NCBI GenBank assembly: GCA_963693315.1
Contig: OY856188.1
Location: 187,461,487 to 187,525,486 of the forward strand
Direction of reading: 5' to 3'
DNA: 64,000 nucleotides
DNA from: Diogma glabrata
Taxonomy: Eukaryota; Arthropoda; Insecta; Diptera; Cylindrotomidae
Shown here: positions 23,880 through 34,560 of the stretch, one piece after another
Layout of the letters: the number at the start of each line of letters is the position of its first letter
Position numbering within the stretch: position 1 is the stretch's first letter
Notes under the pieces: generated by a model
The model's input: the letters and a program-made list of their open reading frames with translations, nothing else
What the model was told of the DNA's origin: nothing
The model's database searches: none
Translations under genes and position numbers: made by a program

Positions 23880-24410
23880 GATTCCGAAACCGACCGATAC
23901 ATTTTGGTGGCCATAAATGGGGTCTTCTGAGTCTAAATTAATTATTACTTAATGAGCCCCAAGGCTCAGTTTTATCCCTCATTCTATTTTTAATTTATAT
24001 CAACGAACGTTAAAAATCACCAGTAATACAATAAATAGTTTTACTGCACAAGTCCCCTATTATAGGAACGGCTAAAATGTATGATTGAATAAATGCCCCC
24101 CGAAAAGAAGCTGCCATAAATGAATAAACGAGAACCTATAAATAGTCGTCAATTGGGGTGACAAAAATTTGGTCAATTTTAATTCCAAGAAAACACGACT
24201 ATTAATTGTTTCCAGATCAAATAAAAAATTACCCAACGATATTTTAATTAGGATATGTGACGAACAAATAGCCTAATGTGTGTGAAGCACATTCGTTTAT
24301 TGCGCGTTACACTTTCTAATGACTTTCTCTGGAACGATCATATAATGGCGATGGCAAAGAGAGTGTCAAGAAAACTCGGTCTCCTCAATAGAAATCAGAT
24401 TTATTAAAAC
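23880..24410 (+). pseudogene. LINE reverse transcriptase remnant (jockey/CR1-like)
   Basis: Plus-strand reading across many frame breaks recovers an RT after the palm: an 'IFNLYI' plus 'ITSNTINSF' stretch where the F-A-D-D box should follow, VNWGDKNLVNFNSKKTRLL (about 24150-24210), 'KLPNDI' and a 'RVSRKL.LLNRN' block (about 24370-24400). The order matches jockey/CR1-like RTs, where 'W...N.L.FN..KT' follows the catalytic box. Heavily degraded, with a short deletion around the catalytic residues. It lies 650 bp upstream of the yellow-family gene on the same strand but is unrelated to it. Confidence 0.65.
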
Positions 24411-25052
24411 AAGACAAAATTTATAGAATTGTCAAAATTAATATAGGCAGGGACACTCGTGAACAACAACTTATATCGAGTCACAGTGTTAAAGGCACAA
24501 AATAAATATTTCTGACATATCTTTTTTACCAATTATCTTAACTACTTTTTAGTTTTTTGCGCAATTTTTATTTCAGTGCGGTCAATGTTAAAATTTATCT
24601 ACCAAAGCCAGTTTTTAATGTGATTATTGTTATCTTGCTGCATTACTTTAATTGTAAACTTTTTTGGGTGATTTATAAATTTCGTTGAGGTAAAACGAGT
24701 ATGATTGTTGTGTTGAAAAAATACAGGTATTTTAAAAACGATAATGATAAAAAACTTAACTACGCTTTTTTGGTTCGATTTAGATTAAACACCCAATATA
24801 AAGACAGTAAACAAAATATAAGTCTAAGTACAATTAAAACCTTGAATCTAAAGTAAGCAAAGTCTTTAAACGCATTTGGAAAAACAAACGGTAAACAATA
24901 TCATATTATTTCCACAAACAATATAATTAACATAAAGTTTATAAAATATCATAATATTAGATATCTGTTACTTATAACTATTTTGATTTTAATATTACTT
25001 TTTCGTGTTTCAAAAGCAATTTCAATATATTGTCTATTGAATCTTAAAAAAT
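24411..25052. promoter_or_regulatory. Upstream region of the yellow-family gene
   Basis: This AT-rich stretch must contain the promoter or an upstream untranslated exon of the gene that starts at 25053. TATA-like strings are many by base composition alone, so I do not pick one. No transposon coding remnant lies in it. Confidence 0.35.
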
Positions 25053-25263
25053 ATGATGCCAACGAAAATGCTATTTTTAGTACTATTACTACCAACCATT
25101 TGCCTTTCATCCTCCAATTATCGCAGACATTTGAAAACCTATGCAGAATGGAAGGAACTCAAATTTAAATTTCCAACAAGGACCGCGAAAGCAGCTGCTC
25201 TTAGAGATGGACGATATGTTCCTGGAAATGCAATACCAGCTGGTGTTGACGTTTGGTATAAAG
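25053..25263 (+). CDS. Yellow-family gene exon 1
   Basis: Starts at tandem ATGs (25053, 25056); the signal peptide follows at once. Ends in AAAG|GTAAGAG, a strong donor, after one base of a codon. Encodes the family's YAEWKELKFKFP block and the approach to the first propeller blade. Confidence 0.85.
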
Positions 25264-26575
25264 GTAAGAGATTTGTGACTTTATTATTATTATTGATGGT
25301 TAATCACACTATAAATCCTTGTAGAACCATAATTATTACCAGAAATTTAAATTTACTTAGATTCAAAAAACCGCAAAGTATTTGTGGGCGTTCCTAGATT
25401 TAAAAATGGAGTTCCCATTACTCTTGCATACCTTTCTACAAAAGAAGGAGAAAGTGGACCAAAACTCCAACCATATCCTGATTACTCATGGCATTCATCA
25501 AATGGAACGGACTGTGATGGTTTAACTTCAGTTTTACGAATTTTTGTTGATAAATGTAAACGATTGTGGGCTCTTGATGATGGGCGAATTGGGTATGACC
25601 TAGTTTGTCCGCCCCAAATTCTAGCATTTGATTTGGAAACAAACAAACTAGTACACCGGTATCGAATACCTTCTTCACAATATACCCCAGGAGTATCAAT
25701 ATTTTCAACAGTAGTAAGAGAAATTATTATTGAAAATTAATGTTAAAAAAAATATTACAGTAACAATTTCTTTAACCCACAAGGTTGTTGATGTAGAAGA
25801 TTCATCACATAAAAGTTGCAAAAACGCAATTGTTTATATGGCCGACGCAGGAGCCAATGGCTTAGTTGTTTACGATTTAAGCTGTGGTGAATCATGGCGG
25901 TTCGAAAACAAACTAATGAATACTGTCCCGAAATTCGAAAATATTACTATTTCTGGACAATCGTATGTTTCAAAAATTGGGATAACAGGATTGGCCTTAT
26001 CGCCCAACTACATACCTCAGAGGGAAAGATTACTTTACTTTCATGCTCTTGCAGCAGAAACAGAGAATACCGTTCCTTTGAGCTTCTTGAACAACAAAAA
26101 AAATTGGATCCCAAGCCCAAACACATATCGTCAAGTATTTAAGGTATTGAGTTTGTCGGGGAGAAGGCGAAAGTTTCAAATACATTTTTAGCTATAATTT
26201 AAATTTCAGACTATCGGATCACGTGGAGTACAGGCTATTGCCGAGGCAATGGATCAATATGGTAATTTATTTTTTGGCATATGTGGTCCTAACGCAATAG
26301 TATGTTGGGATTCATCTAAGCCTTATATAAAATCTAATTTGAAAATTGCTGTCAAAGATGAAATAACATTACGATTTGCTGCTGCACTTAAAATTATTAC
26401 AAAACCCAGAGCAAAGTTTGGGTCGGGAGAGCAAGAGCTCTGGGTTTTGACAAACAATTACCAAAAATTTACAACTAATACGTTGACATCTGATGAGGTT
26501 AATTTTAGAATTTTATATTCATCAACTGAGAAGCTTTTAAATGGAACAAAATGTGTAGGTAAATCACTTGAGTAA
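25053..26575 (+). CDS. Yellow/MRJP family secreted protein, four exons
   Basis: Proposed join: 25053-25263, 25361-25713, 25784-26143, 26210-26575 (1290 bases, 429 residues plus stop). All introns are GT-AG and short (97, 70, 66 bp), and phases agree. Residues 1-20 form a signal peptide (basic start, Leu-rich core LFLVLLL), so the protein is secreted. Family blocks follow in order: VFVGVPRFKNGVP, DGLTSVLRIFVDKCKRLWALD, VCPPQILAFDLETNKL, KNAIVYMADAGANGLVVYDL, ITGLALSP, LLYFHALAAETE, GSRGVQAIAEAMDQYGNLFF and ELWVLTN. Yellow proteins are beta-propellers linked to cuticle pigmentation, melanin chemistry or yolk and jelly functions; which paralogue this is cannot be told by eye. No disabling mutation seen. 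An alternative last intron (donor in 'gtgtaggtaaat', acceptor near 26617) would change the last few residues. Confidence 0.92.
25361..25713 (+). CDS. Yellow-family gene exon 2
   Basis: Acceptor ATTTACTTAG|AT; the split Asp codon restores the frame. Ends at GTA|GTAAGAG in phase 0 after GVSIFSTV, where the family continues with a V-D-V motif supplied by the next exon. Confidence 0.85.
25784..26143 (+). CDS. Yellow-family gene exon 3
   Basis: Acceptor in a pyrimidine-rich tract ending CCCACAAG|GTT, chosen over the nearer ATTACAG (25760) because it starts exactly with VVDVED, as the family requires. 120 codons; ends TTTAAG|GTATTG in phase 0. Confidence 0.85.
26210..26575 (+). CDS. Yellow-family gene exon 4
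   Basis: Acceptor AAATTTCAG|ACT, in phase 0, immediately giving TIGSRGVQAIAEAMD. Ends at TAA 26573-26575. It carries the CWD motif (NAIVCWDSS) and the final propeller strand. Confidence 0.85.
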   Translation, partial: TIGSRGVQAIAEAMDQYGNLFFGICGPNAIVCWDSSKPYIKSNLKIAVKDEITLRFAAALKIITKPRAKFGSGEQELWVLTNNYQKFTTNTLTSDEVNFRILYSSTEKLLNGTKCVGKSLE

Positions 26576-26626
26576 AGCTTATCCATACTATAATTGAATT
26601 GTATTAAATGTTTTAGGGCGATGTAT

Positions 26627-26632
26627 AATAAA
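26627..26632 (+). promoter_or_regulatory. Candidate polyadenylation signal AATAAA
   Basis: AATAAA lies 51 bases after the stop codon of the yellow-family gene, a usual distance. In AT-rich DNA such hexamers arise by chance, so this is suggestive only. Confidence 0.45.
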
Positions 26633-26687
26633 ATTGCTTATTGGAGAATTTAATTTAAGTTTTAATTCAACTTTTGAGCTTAGATAT

Positions 26688-26711
26688 AAATATTCTATAT
26701 ATAGAATATTT
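26688..26711. repeat. 24-bp perfect palindrome
   Basis: A perfect self-complementary sequence centred on TATATA (AAATATTCTATA then its complement), in the probable 3' flank of the yellow-family gene. Possibly chance in AT-rich DNA. Confidence 0.7.
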
Positions 26712-26984
26712 GTATTAAATATATTAATTCAATAACTTTTACAAAGTGTAGTATTCCTAAACAGGAATATACATGAACCTCGATAATGAATCTCAAAAAC
26801 TACACAAGGTAGTTTAATACAAGTAAAATGAGTAAAGGTATTATAACCAAATTGACGATATTATAATCTAACAAATCACGCAAAACCCATTCCAAAACCA
26901 AAACCCTATTTCATCAGAAGAGATGACAATCATTTCCATACCATACAACATATTGATTAAATAAACATTTTCATCTATAAATAT

Positions 26985-27440
26985 TTTCCCTAAAAACTAA
27001 TTTCATAGTCTTATGAAATTAGTAAACAAATTCTTGAATATACAAAATAATTCAAAAAAGCCTAAGCTAAGCATTTTCACCAAACCAACACGTTAAAACA
27101 TGTTTCAATTAATATAAATATTAATTCAATTATCCCACAGTTTTTCCATTCACCAAAAATCCATTCTCAGCTATTTTGCTATTAATTTTAAATATGAAAT
27201 ACAACAATGTCTAAAACTATAGACATTGAAAATTATGTATATAAAAATTTTTCCCTAAAACTAATTTCATAATCTTATGAAATTAATAAACAAATTCTGG
27301 AATATACAATTCAAAAAGCCTAAACTAAGCATTTTTCACCAAACTAACATGATAAAACATGTTCTAATTAATATTCCAATATCTAGTAATTTTTCTGTTC
27401 ACATCGAAAATCCGAACTCAGCTATTTTTTCTATAAAACC
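26985..27440. repeat. Tandem duplication, about 260-bp unit, two copies
   Basis: 'ctaatttcatartcttatgaaatta', 'aaacaaattctkgaatatacaa', 'aaagcctaarctaagcattttcacc' and 'ctcagctatttt' occur in the same order at about 26995-27175 and 27255-27440. Each unit also contains an internal hairpin (TAATTTCATA/TATGAAATTA). Confidence 0.8.
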
Positions 27441-27659
27441 AAATTGAAATCAAAATAATCTAAACATATAATATTAACTAAAAACCAATTTAATATAACA
27501 ACAACAATTAAACTAAAAAATTCGACTAACGGAAACTAAGAATCCAATAACGTATACAAAAAACATAAAATTCTAATTAAAAACGTTAAAATGCTGAGTA
27601 GTTTTTCCACTATACGTATTCATTCATAAAATAGAAAAAACTTACTATTTCGTGATTGG

Positions 27660-28290
27660 TCAATTTTCCATTCACAATTTTCTATAAATAATATAGAAAA
27701 TTGAATGAAGTCAGTCAGTGAGTAATAATTAAAACCTAGAAGAAGGCAGTCTTCAACTGCACCGCGAGTTGCGGGGCCCAACGTCGATGGGCCCCGAAAA
27801 AGTTAGTTAGTCTGAAGTCCGGTTGTTATATACGAGGAATTACTGTCCGTCGAAGTAATACCAAAAAAGTTTTAAATTCAAAAAATAAGTAGTGATTTTT
27901 CTCAAATAATCTTTATTAAAATAAAAATAGTGTAAAATAGAAAAACAAGAAGTTTTTCTCAAATAATTCTTAAAACAGGAAAACGAGAAGTTTTACCAAA
28001 ATCATTTTTCAAAGAAACGTAGTGTTTTTCTCAAATAATTTCTGTTAAAATAAAATAGTGTTAAATAGGAAAACCAAGAGTTCTCCTCAAATCATTTGTA
28101 TTAAAAGAAAAAATTTCATGTGTTACTAATAAAATCCAAGTTGTAATAAATGGTGTGTGTTTTATAAAAAATCTACGAGAACAAGAAACACATGATCCGG
28201 GGATTAATACCAGGTAAGTGGTAATTGTAAGCCTTCCCAGGTGTTTTTCAACGCACACAATATCAACGCTTGGCGTGTACAAACCCCCAC
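27660..28290 (+). repeat. Possible LTR/leader segment of a retroelement
   Basis: Less AT-rich than its surroundings at 27730-27840, with a strong GC hairpin (GGGGCCCA/TGGGCCCC, 27773-27795). A block of four diverged units of about 60-70 bp follows ('ttttctcaaataatt...taaaata...aaaac.agaagt', 27885-28110). It ends in CCCCCACA before ATTGGCG, a junction reminiscent of an LTR end next to a primer-binding site. No matching second LTR or gag-pol was found. This is inference. Confidence 0.35.
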
Positions 28291-28389
28291 AATTGGCGTA
28301 GCCGGTAGCTCTAAACCATCAGAGGTGCCGTCAGAACCCCCACAATTGGCGTAGCCGGTAGCTCTAAACCATCAGAGGTGCCGTCAGAA
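28284..28389 (+). repeat. 53-bp direct tandem duplication of a primer-binding-site-like block
   Basis: Two copies, exact as far as I can see, start at 28284 and 28337 and contain 'cccccacaattggcgtagcc', 'ggtagctctaaaccatcag' and 'aggtgccgtcaga'. A third start (cccacaat) follows at 28391. ATTGGCG directly after CACA is where many LTR elements place their primer-binding site, but I cannot name a matching tRNA. Confidence 0.85.
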
Positions 28390-28399
28390 ACCCCACAAT

Positions 28400-29510
28400 A
28401 GGATTACGTTCTATGTATATGTTAAAAAATTTTTTGGATAATATTTTATTAATATAATTTTAATTTTTTTTAGTTTTTCTTTATTGTTTTTGTTCTGAAG
28501 ATGACGTATTATAATGTGTGATATAGACTGGAGAACGATGAAGTAGTTCTGTAAAGTTCCCTGATTCCTAGATTCTCTGCTTTCTCATATATCCCAAATT
28601 TGCATTTCACGCGACTTTCGTAACCAATTTTTATCATACTTAATTCATAGTCATCCGTTAATATAATTTTCCGCTACACAAATTTATTCTTCTTATATAA
28701 ATAATTTCACCATACTGAATTACAAACATAATTTCACCATATTTACTTAATTTAAAATCTCCGTGGACTCAAACCACAACTGCCAACTGCTCTAGTTGTA
28801 TCCAAACCTCCAATAGCTGTGCATATTTATCAATTCGTTTTGCTATCCTAAAATTGTATCCAGCAATCAGCATAGAAATTGTCTTCAAAACGTTATATTG
28901 TTATATTTATTATTATCGATTCTTCTTTCCGCTATATATACAGATATATAATTCTTATCCGTGAGATTCTACTGTTAAACAATTGTAGTTTGCTATTTCG
29001 TAATTCGTAATCATCATAAAATCGGTTGTACATTCGTTTTAATCCATACTCATGTTAAGTGCATGTATATTTCTTTCAAATGTTGTGTAAATAGTATATC
29101 TAACTTTGAAATACTTTTCAATTTCTATTACAACCTAATAACCAGTATTTCGTAATAGGAGACATAGAATGACGATAATGTTCAAATTCTCCAAGAACCT
29201 TCCGTATCGACTCTATTATACCTGTATATATAGCAACTAAAATCTAAAATCCCTCTCTTATATTTTTAATTTTTATCCATTGTGACTGAGTCCTGTTTTG
29301 CTTATTAAAAAGTGACATTTGCTATTTTGACGATTGTTCATTTAATTGATGGAGGTATTTTTTTTTCTCCTGGATGAATGATCAAGAACAACAAGAAAGA
29401 ACAAGAATAAAGGCCATCCCGGGATTAGACTCTATGTGGAGTGGAAATATCAAGTCACAAGTTGTCACCATCGATACCAAAGGAAATTGGCAGGTGCCCG
29501 TGCAGCATAG
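28400..29510. other. AT-rich intergenic DNA
   Basis: No gene recognised. The last 110 bases (29400-29510) are less AT-rich and open on the plus strand, but I recognise no family in them; they are the target into which the hAT-like element inserted. Confidence 0.4.
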
Positions 29511-31210
29511 TCTATGAGTACAGATGTAAAGGTAATATTACCCATGGTAAAATTACCGGTAAAATTGGTAATATTACGTAATATTACTTAGGCTTGGTAA
29601 AATTGGTAAAATTGCAGTAAAATTTGATTAGACTTTGTTTAATAAAAATCAAAGTTTGTGCTTTTTTGTGGAATTATAGAATATATATTTATTACAACAA
29701 CAAGAATATTTATCACAACAAGATGCCTTTGAAAACCTAGATCTTAGACCAAAATGCATCTGAGGTATTGAACACATTTTTAAACAGCTGTAGATTGACG
29801 CTAGCCAAGGTTATTGATTCCAGCAAATCATTTCATTTCAGATGATATGCAGTTCGGCTCAGCAGTATGTCTTTATGCAGAGGCGAGCAATTAATACGAA
29901 TAAAAGAGTAAATCTTATGCATTTCATCGGTACACTGCGGTGAACTGTTTTTCAATTGCAGTACGTGTTGTGACAGATCGAGTGAATTAAAAACATTCTG
30001 TTGGAAAAACAAAATGCTTCATTTGGCTCTATAGCAGTGTAGACGGATTTCTATATTATTTCTTTGCTTTGAATGTTAGATTGAATAATATTGTGAAGTT
30101 CGTAGATAGATGTCTTTATTGTTGGCCGCAAGTATAGTTCGTTTTCTCACAAATCGTGATTCTTATAGTAAGTTAGAATATTTGGAAATAATTTGAAAGC
30201 AATTTCGTTCGCGTTGCAATCATACTTTAAACGAAGCAGCAACAGCAGCAGATAGATGGAATTCTCAAACGGTTAAGAAGACACAACGCAACGAAACATT
30301 ATCAGCCCTTCATTATAAATTTTGGTTTTGAGTTTGAGAAAAAAAATGTTTTTAGCCATTTGCCTTTTATATTTTTCCCATGAAACAATGCACGAATCAG
30401 ATTTTGGTTGTTGCACGCGTAATTAATGTAACCATCCCATCGTCGGCTGGGGCATATCTGAAGTTACACATCACACGTTTAATGTCGTTGACATTTATCA
30501 ATGCTGAAAAACGTTGAACCGGGCTCATTTTCCAACCACATGCGATGAAAGTAGCATTTATCTAGATTGAGATGCATCGCTTATAGTTTGAACATATATT
30601 AAGTTTCAATGAATATGCTTGGTTTTCTGTAGACTCACTTTTTGAATTTGTGCCCCCTCCCCCCTCCGTTCAAATGTTTTTATATTTCCATTCCATGTGT
30701 AATACTAATACGTAAACATTTCCGAATCTAGTATTGTCCTTACAAACACCTAACTTCGACATAACAGTGAAGAAAGCTGTCATCGTTGTAGCCAGTTGGT
30801 CCAGGATTTGTTCCATTTTTGTAGATGTGCAAAAAACGTGTTGTCCGTTTTCAAGATGTACTGCTAAGTAAACAACAGCCGATTTGCGTTCATTTTTTAG
30901 ATATAGAAGAATTTTCCATTGCTGATTATGTATATTCCTGTCTATAAATACTCTGCATAATAGCTTGTCTAAGCATATGTATCTCAATAAAAATATATTT
31001 GATCTGCATAAAAGATAACTAACCTATAGAAATGATTACATTCGTAATAGTCGTACATTTTGAATTAGTTAAAAATGCAACCATAATTTAATTTTTTGAT
31101 CCAGTTTTATATTTTACCTATTTTACCAATTTTACCAATCTTACCGGTAATTTTACGGTAAAATTACCATAAAAATATTTTACCGGTAAATTTACATCTG
31201 TATCTATGAG
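29511..31210. mobile_element. hAT-like transposon with 8-bp target duplication
   Basis: The element is 29519-31202. Ends are inverted: TACAGATGTAAA at the left and TTTACATCTGTA at the right. Both flanks carry the same 8 bp, TCTATGAG (29511-29518 and 31203-31210), a target duplication length typical of hAT transposons. Subterminal sequence is crowded with GGTAAAATT/AATTTTACC variants (29535-29630 and 31110-31200), as often seen in hAT ends. No hAT transposase is recognisable inside, so it is non-autonomous; the interior carries a Helitron-like piece. Confidence 0.88.
30670..30987 (-). pseudogene. Helitron-like helicase remnant inside the hAT-like element
   Basis: A 105-residue minus-strand frame contains VYLAVHLENGQHVF followed by ATTMTAFFTVMSKLGVC. 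In Helitron Rep/helicase proteins a '.HLENGQ.VYF' segment followed by 'TTLTAFF.LC' lies just ahead of the Pif1-like helicase; the spacing here is similar. Upstream, QQWKILLYLKNERKSAV fits the preceding block. No helicase motifs follow, so only a fragment remains. The family call rests on remembered motifs and needs a profile search. If right, one transposon carries a piece of another superfamily. Confidence 0.5.
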
Positions 31211-31439
31211 ACTTAAAAATATAATCTGTGAGTCTTATTAATATTCGTGTTTGTGTGTTACATCCAGAGAGAAGACCTCGAACAAGGTCACTTCAATAAC
31301 ACAATTCTTACGCAATCCAGTTCAGTGGGTTTCGTTTTGATTCTTGGGAAAAATGGCGGGGTGATAGTCACTGGAAATTAGCAATATGCAATGGCGCTAG
31401 AGAAGAAAGTAAAGAAACCCATTAATAGCTTCATTTGTG

Positions 31440-31880
31440 CCATTGTGACATTTAAATTATTAAAATCGGAAGTAAAACTTCTTAGTGTATGTGATTGTGA
31501 TTATTGAACTTGATTACAGTGGATGTAATTCTAGTGTATAACATCAAAAAAAACAAAAATAGCTTAATTTATGTCATTTGTCATTTAATTTATTTAAATT
31601 AGCATTAAATTATTAGTCTATGTGATTATGGTTAATGGTTATTGAACTTAAATTATCTTGAGTGAAATTCTAATGTAAGATAATAAAAACAGTAATAGTC
31701 TAATTTATGTCCTTACGGCATGTAATTTATTAAAAGTATAAGTAAAAATTTTAGTTAATGTGATTATGGTTAATGAACTTAAATTATCTTGGTTGAAATT
31801 CTAATGTAAGATAACAAAAAAAAAACCATAATAGCGAAATTTATGTTGTTACGTCACTTAATTTATTCAAATTAGAATCA
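31440..31880. repeat. Tandem repeat, about 135-bp unit, 3-4 copies
   Basis: 'tatgtgattatggtta' or a close form occurs near 31489, 31620 and 31758, each followed by 'ttgaacttaaattatctt', 'gaaattctaatgtaagataa' and an A-rich run, then 'aatttatgtc.tt'. Copies diverge by single bases and small indels. Confidence 0.8.
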
Positions 31881-32390
31881 TAATTTGTGTTCGGTGAAAT
31901 CAATGTTAGATTGTATATTGCAACCAAAATTATACCGTAATATAGCGAGTTTAAAATAAAGAACAAAATTAAAAGTATTTGTTTGTTGATGTTTGATGTA
32001 CTGCGACCACAAGTAGCACAAGAGTTCTCGTGTACGCTAGAACCAAAAGAAAAAGAAATTATTATTACCACCTCTATCTTGATTTTTATTTTTTTTTTAT
32101 TTATTTAATCGATACAGCACGACAACAGGGTTGTTTGATGCAGTTAAATAAACTGCATTGCATCGAAAAGCAAGTTACAACTAAAGGCATATAAGACTCA
32201 CATCACGCTTTAGCAAAAATCAACAAAAAGAAAATAACTTCTTCACAAAAGAAATTCAACAAACTTAACATTATAAAATTATAAAATTAAAACTATATAA
32301 CAGTAACATCAATATCAATACCATTTATACAAACAAAAAAGAGAAAAAACAATTAAATCTAAATATATAATCAATAACACACACCAACAG

Positions 32391-33160
32391 TTAGTGATCG
32401 TTCAGGTAGCTCATACACTCTGCCTTAAACCTATCTCCTCGTGCTAAATTCCTCGTATTAGTTGGAATAGAGTTCCATACTCTAGCACCTCTTCTTAGAA
32501 ATGAACTTTCCATATAATTTGAATTAGCTCTTTGCAAAATTAAGATTTGTGTTCTGGACGATTGTGCAAAGATCAGTTTATCATAAAGATACTTAGGTTT
32601 CTGGTTATTAATAATTTTATGCAATAAAGTTAGTATTCTAATGTCAAGATAATTTTCAAAGGAACAACCAAAAATGTTATTATAATATGGTGTCAACCTA
32701 TCCCTTCGTTTTTGGCCAAATATATATCTTAGGAATGAATTAAAAACCTTCTTTATTTTAGCCATTAAGCTAGAAGTCAAGCTAGAAAACACAACGTCAC
32801 AGTACAGAAGATGACTCAAGATCAACGACCTTACCAAAAGCAAACAAACCTTAGTCGGGGTAAAACTAGCATTTCTCCAAAGTACTCTCAGACCACAGAA
32901 CATTCTCTGCGTTATTGTGTTTACATGTGTAGTCCAATCCAGATTATTATCTAGAATCAAACCCAAGTCTCTAATAGTTTTGGTAAAGACTATCAAATCA
33001 TGACCAACTCTAATTCTTGATATGAAAAAATCAGCGTCATTAAAATCAAGTCTACCCTTCTGTGAAAAAATAATTGCTTGTGTCTTCTTCGCATTTAATG
33101 ATAGTTGGTTATCAGTTGACCATGAAATTATGTTACTTATATCTCTGTTCATGCCCGATA
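32391..33160 (-). pseudogene. LINE RT thumb and C-terminal domain
   Basis: Downstream part of the LINE polyprotein: ISWSTDNQLSLNAKKTQAII follows the catalytic box as usual, then LGLILDNNLDWTTHV, RSLILSHLLYCDVVFSSL, and the tail LRRGARVWNSIPTNTRNLA with a final FKAECMSYLNDH. These are the standard blocks after the palm in jockey/CR1-type RTs. It is open from 33160 to the TAA before 32391 and separated from the palm only by the hairpin insertion. Confidence 0.88.
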
Positions 33161-33873
33161 TTAGGTGCGTTCGATTTGACTGAAACAACTGAAAAAACAA
33201 CAACAATTGCATTCAATTTTTCAGATGATTCAGTTGCTTCAGTCAAATCGAACACGGCTATTGTGTCATTTAGGACTGACATTTTATCGTTCTGCTCTAC
33301 ATTTACTTCACAGAATAGTTGAAGATTGTCTGCAAAAAGGTGATAGTTCGAATGTGTTATAGAATTCCCAATGTCATTAATGTACATTGCAAATATTAAA
33401 CGTCCCAGTATTGATCCTTGTGGCACTCCTGTGGGTAGGGGCAATTGAGCTGATAAAATTCCATTACAGTCAACGAATTGGAAACGATCAGTTAAATACG
33501 ACAATATCAATTTCGCTGCATTAACATGAAAATTAAATAAGGTTAGCAACTTAGTGTAGAATTTCTTGAAAGATAGAGAATTGAAAGCTCTCCGGAAATC
33601 CAGTAAGCAGAGCACCACTAGATTTCCTTTATCTAGACATTCTCGAATGAAATCAGTTACATCTGCAAGTACAGTTTCAGTGCTATGATTGACTCTAAAA
33701 CCTGACTGCAGTGGCGTTAATAAGTCATTAGTATATAGAAAATGTTTAATCTGATTAGAAATAGGTCGTTCAAAGACTTTAGAGAGAGCCGGTAAGTGCG
33801 TAATAGGCCTTACATCTGCTGGTGATATAGGGTCTTTGATTTTCGGTAAGCCAATGACTTTACCAGTTTTTCA
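33133..33873 (-). pseudogene. LINE RT palm, catalytic residue changed
   Basis: Contains VLCLLDFRRAFNSL (first catalytic Asp region, about 33617-33570), GVPQGSILGRLIFAMYINDI and HLFADNLQLF (about 33350). The last should be F-A-D-D or Y-A-D-D; here the second Asp is Asn (codon AAT), which would abolish polymerase activity. A TGA at 33871-33873 cuts it from the upstream part where a Trp is usual. The end runs into the hairpin insertion. Confidence 0.85.
33163..33257. mobile_element. 95-bp hairpin insertion (MITE-like) in the LINE RT
   Basis: 'gttcgatttgactgaa.caact' at the left is mirrored by 'agttgcttcagtcaaatcgaac' at the right, forming a stem of about 30 bp with few mismatches. The LINE's coding sequence is continuous on both sides and interrupted only by this block. 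Target duplication not resolved. Confidence 0.8.
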
Positions 33874-34560
33874 GATCCTCGGGTATTCACAAGACTTCAA
33901 GATTTGGTTAAATAAATACGTTACATGTGGTATGATCACAGGAGTCATAAGTTTAATGAATTGGAGGGGTATATTATCAGCACCAACTGCATTTGAAGTT
34001 ATTGACCCAAGTGCTTTAGTAGTATCGTCATTTGTGACCTCAATAAATTCAAATCTATTATTATTATCAACATCATTGACAGTTGCATGCTCAATGATCC
34101 GCTCTAAATTTAATACTGGTTGTTGCAAATTACTCAAACCCGCTGGTAATTTAACAAATTCCCTATTAAGGTCATCCGTGAGAAACTTAGTAACAGTTTC
34201 ATCTGGATCCTTAAGCTTCATACCATATTTCTCTAGGTTCTTCCATAATTTTCTGGTGTTTAGGTTAGGGTTCAACTTCTGAAGCAAATACCGCTTTTTA
34301 GCAGATTTAACCATTTTATTAAACTCTTTCTCATAATTTCTATATATTACTTTATCACTTTCACTACGAGTCCTTTTCCAGACATGTTTAGCCATTATCA
34401 CTAATTGTTTTTTATTTTTGATTTTATAATTATACCATGGGATCGGTTTATTAATCAACTTGATCATCTGAAAAGGAGCATGATGATTTAATAATCTATG
34501 TAAGTTACAATACAAAAAGTTAAACTTCTCATCAATTGAGTTAAGTTCCTGTAGATATAT
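33871..34560 (-). pseudogene. LINE linker and RT N-terminal part
   Basis: Encodes the basic linker between endonuclease and RT (PWYNYKIKNKKQLVIMAKHV, KRTRSESDKVIYRNYEKEFN) and the start of the RT (LGSITSNAVGADNIPLQFI, then HVTYLFNQILKSCEYPRI). Its frame differs from that of the endonuclease, so a frameshift lies near 34560-34580. It ends in the TGA at 33871-33873. Confidence 0.85.

Noticed and set aside
25436..25708. Minus-strand open frame over the yellow-family exon 2
   Set aside because: Shadow of a well-supported plus-strand exon.
29400..29510. Possible coding segment upstream of the hAT-like element
   Set aside because: Open for about 35 codons and less AT-rich, but no recognisable family and no splice evidence.
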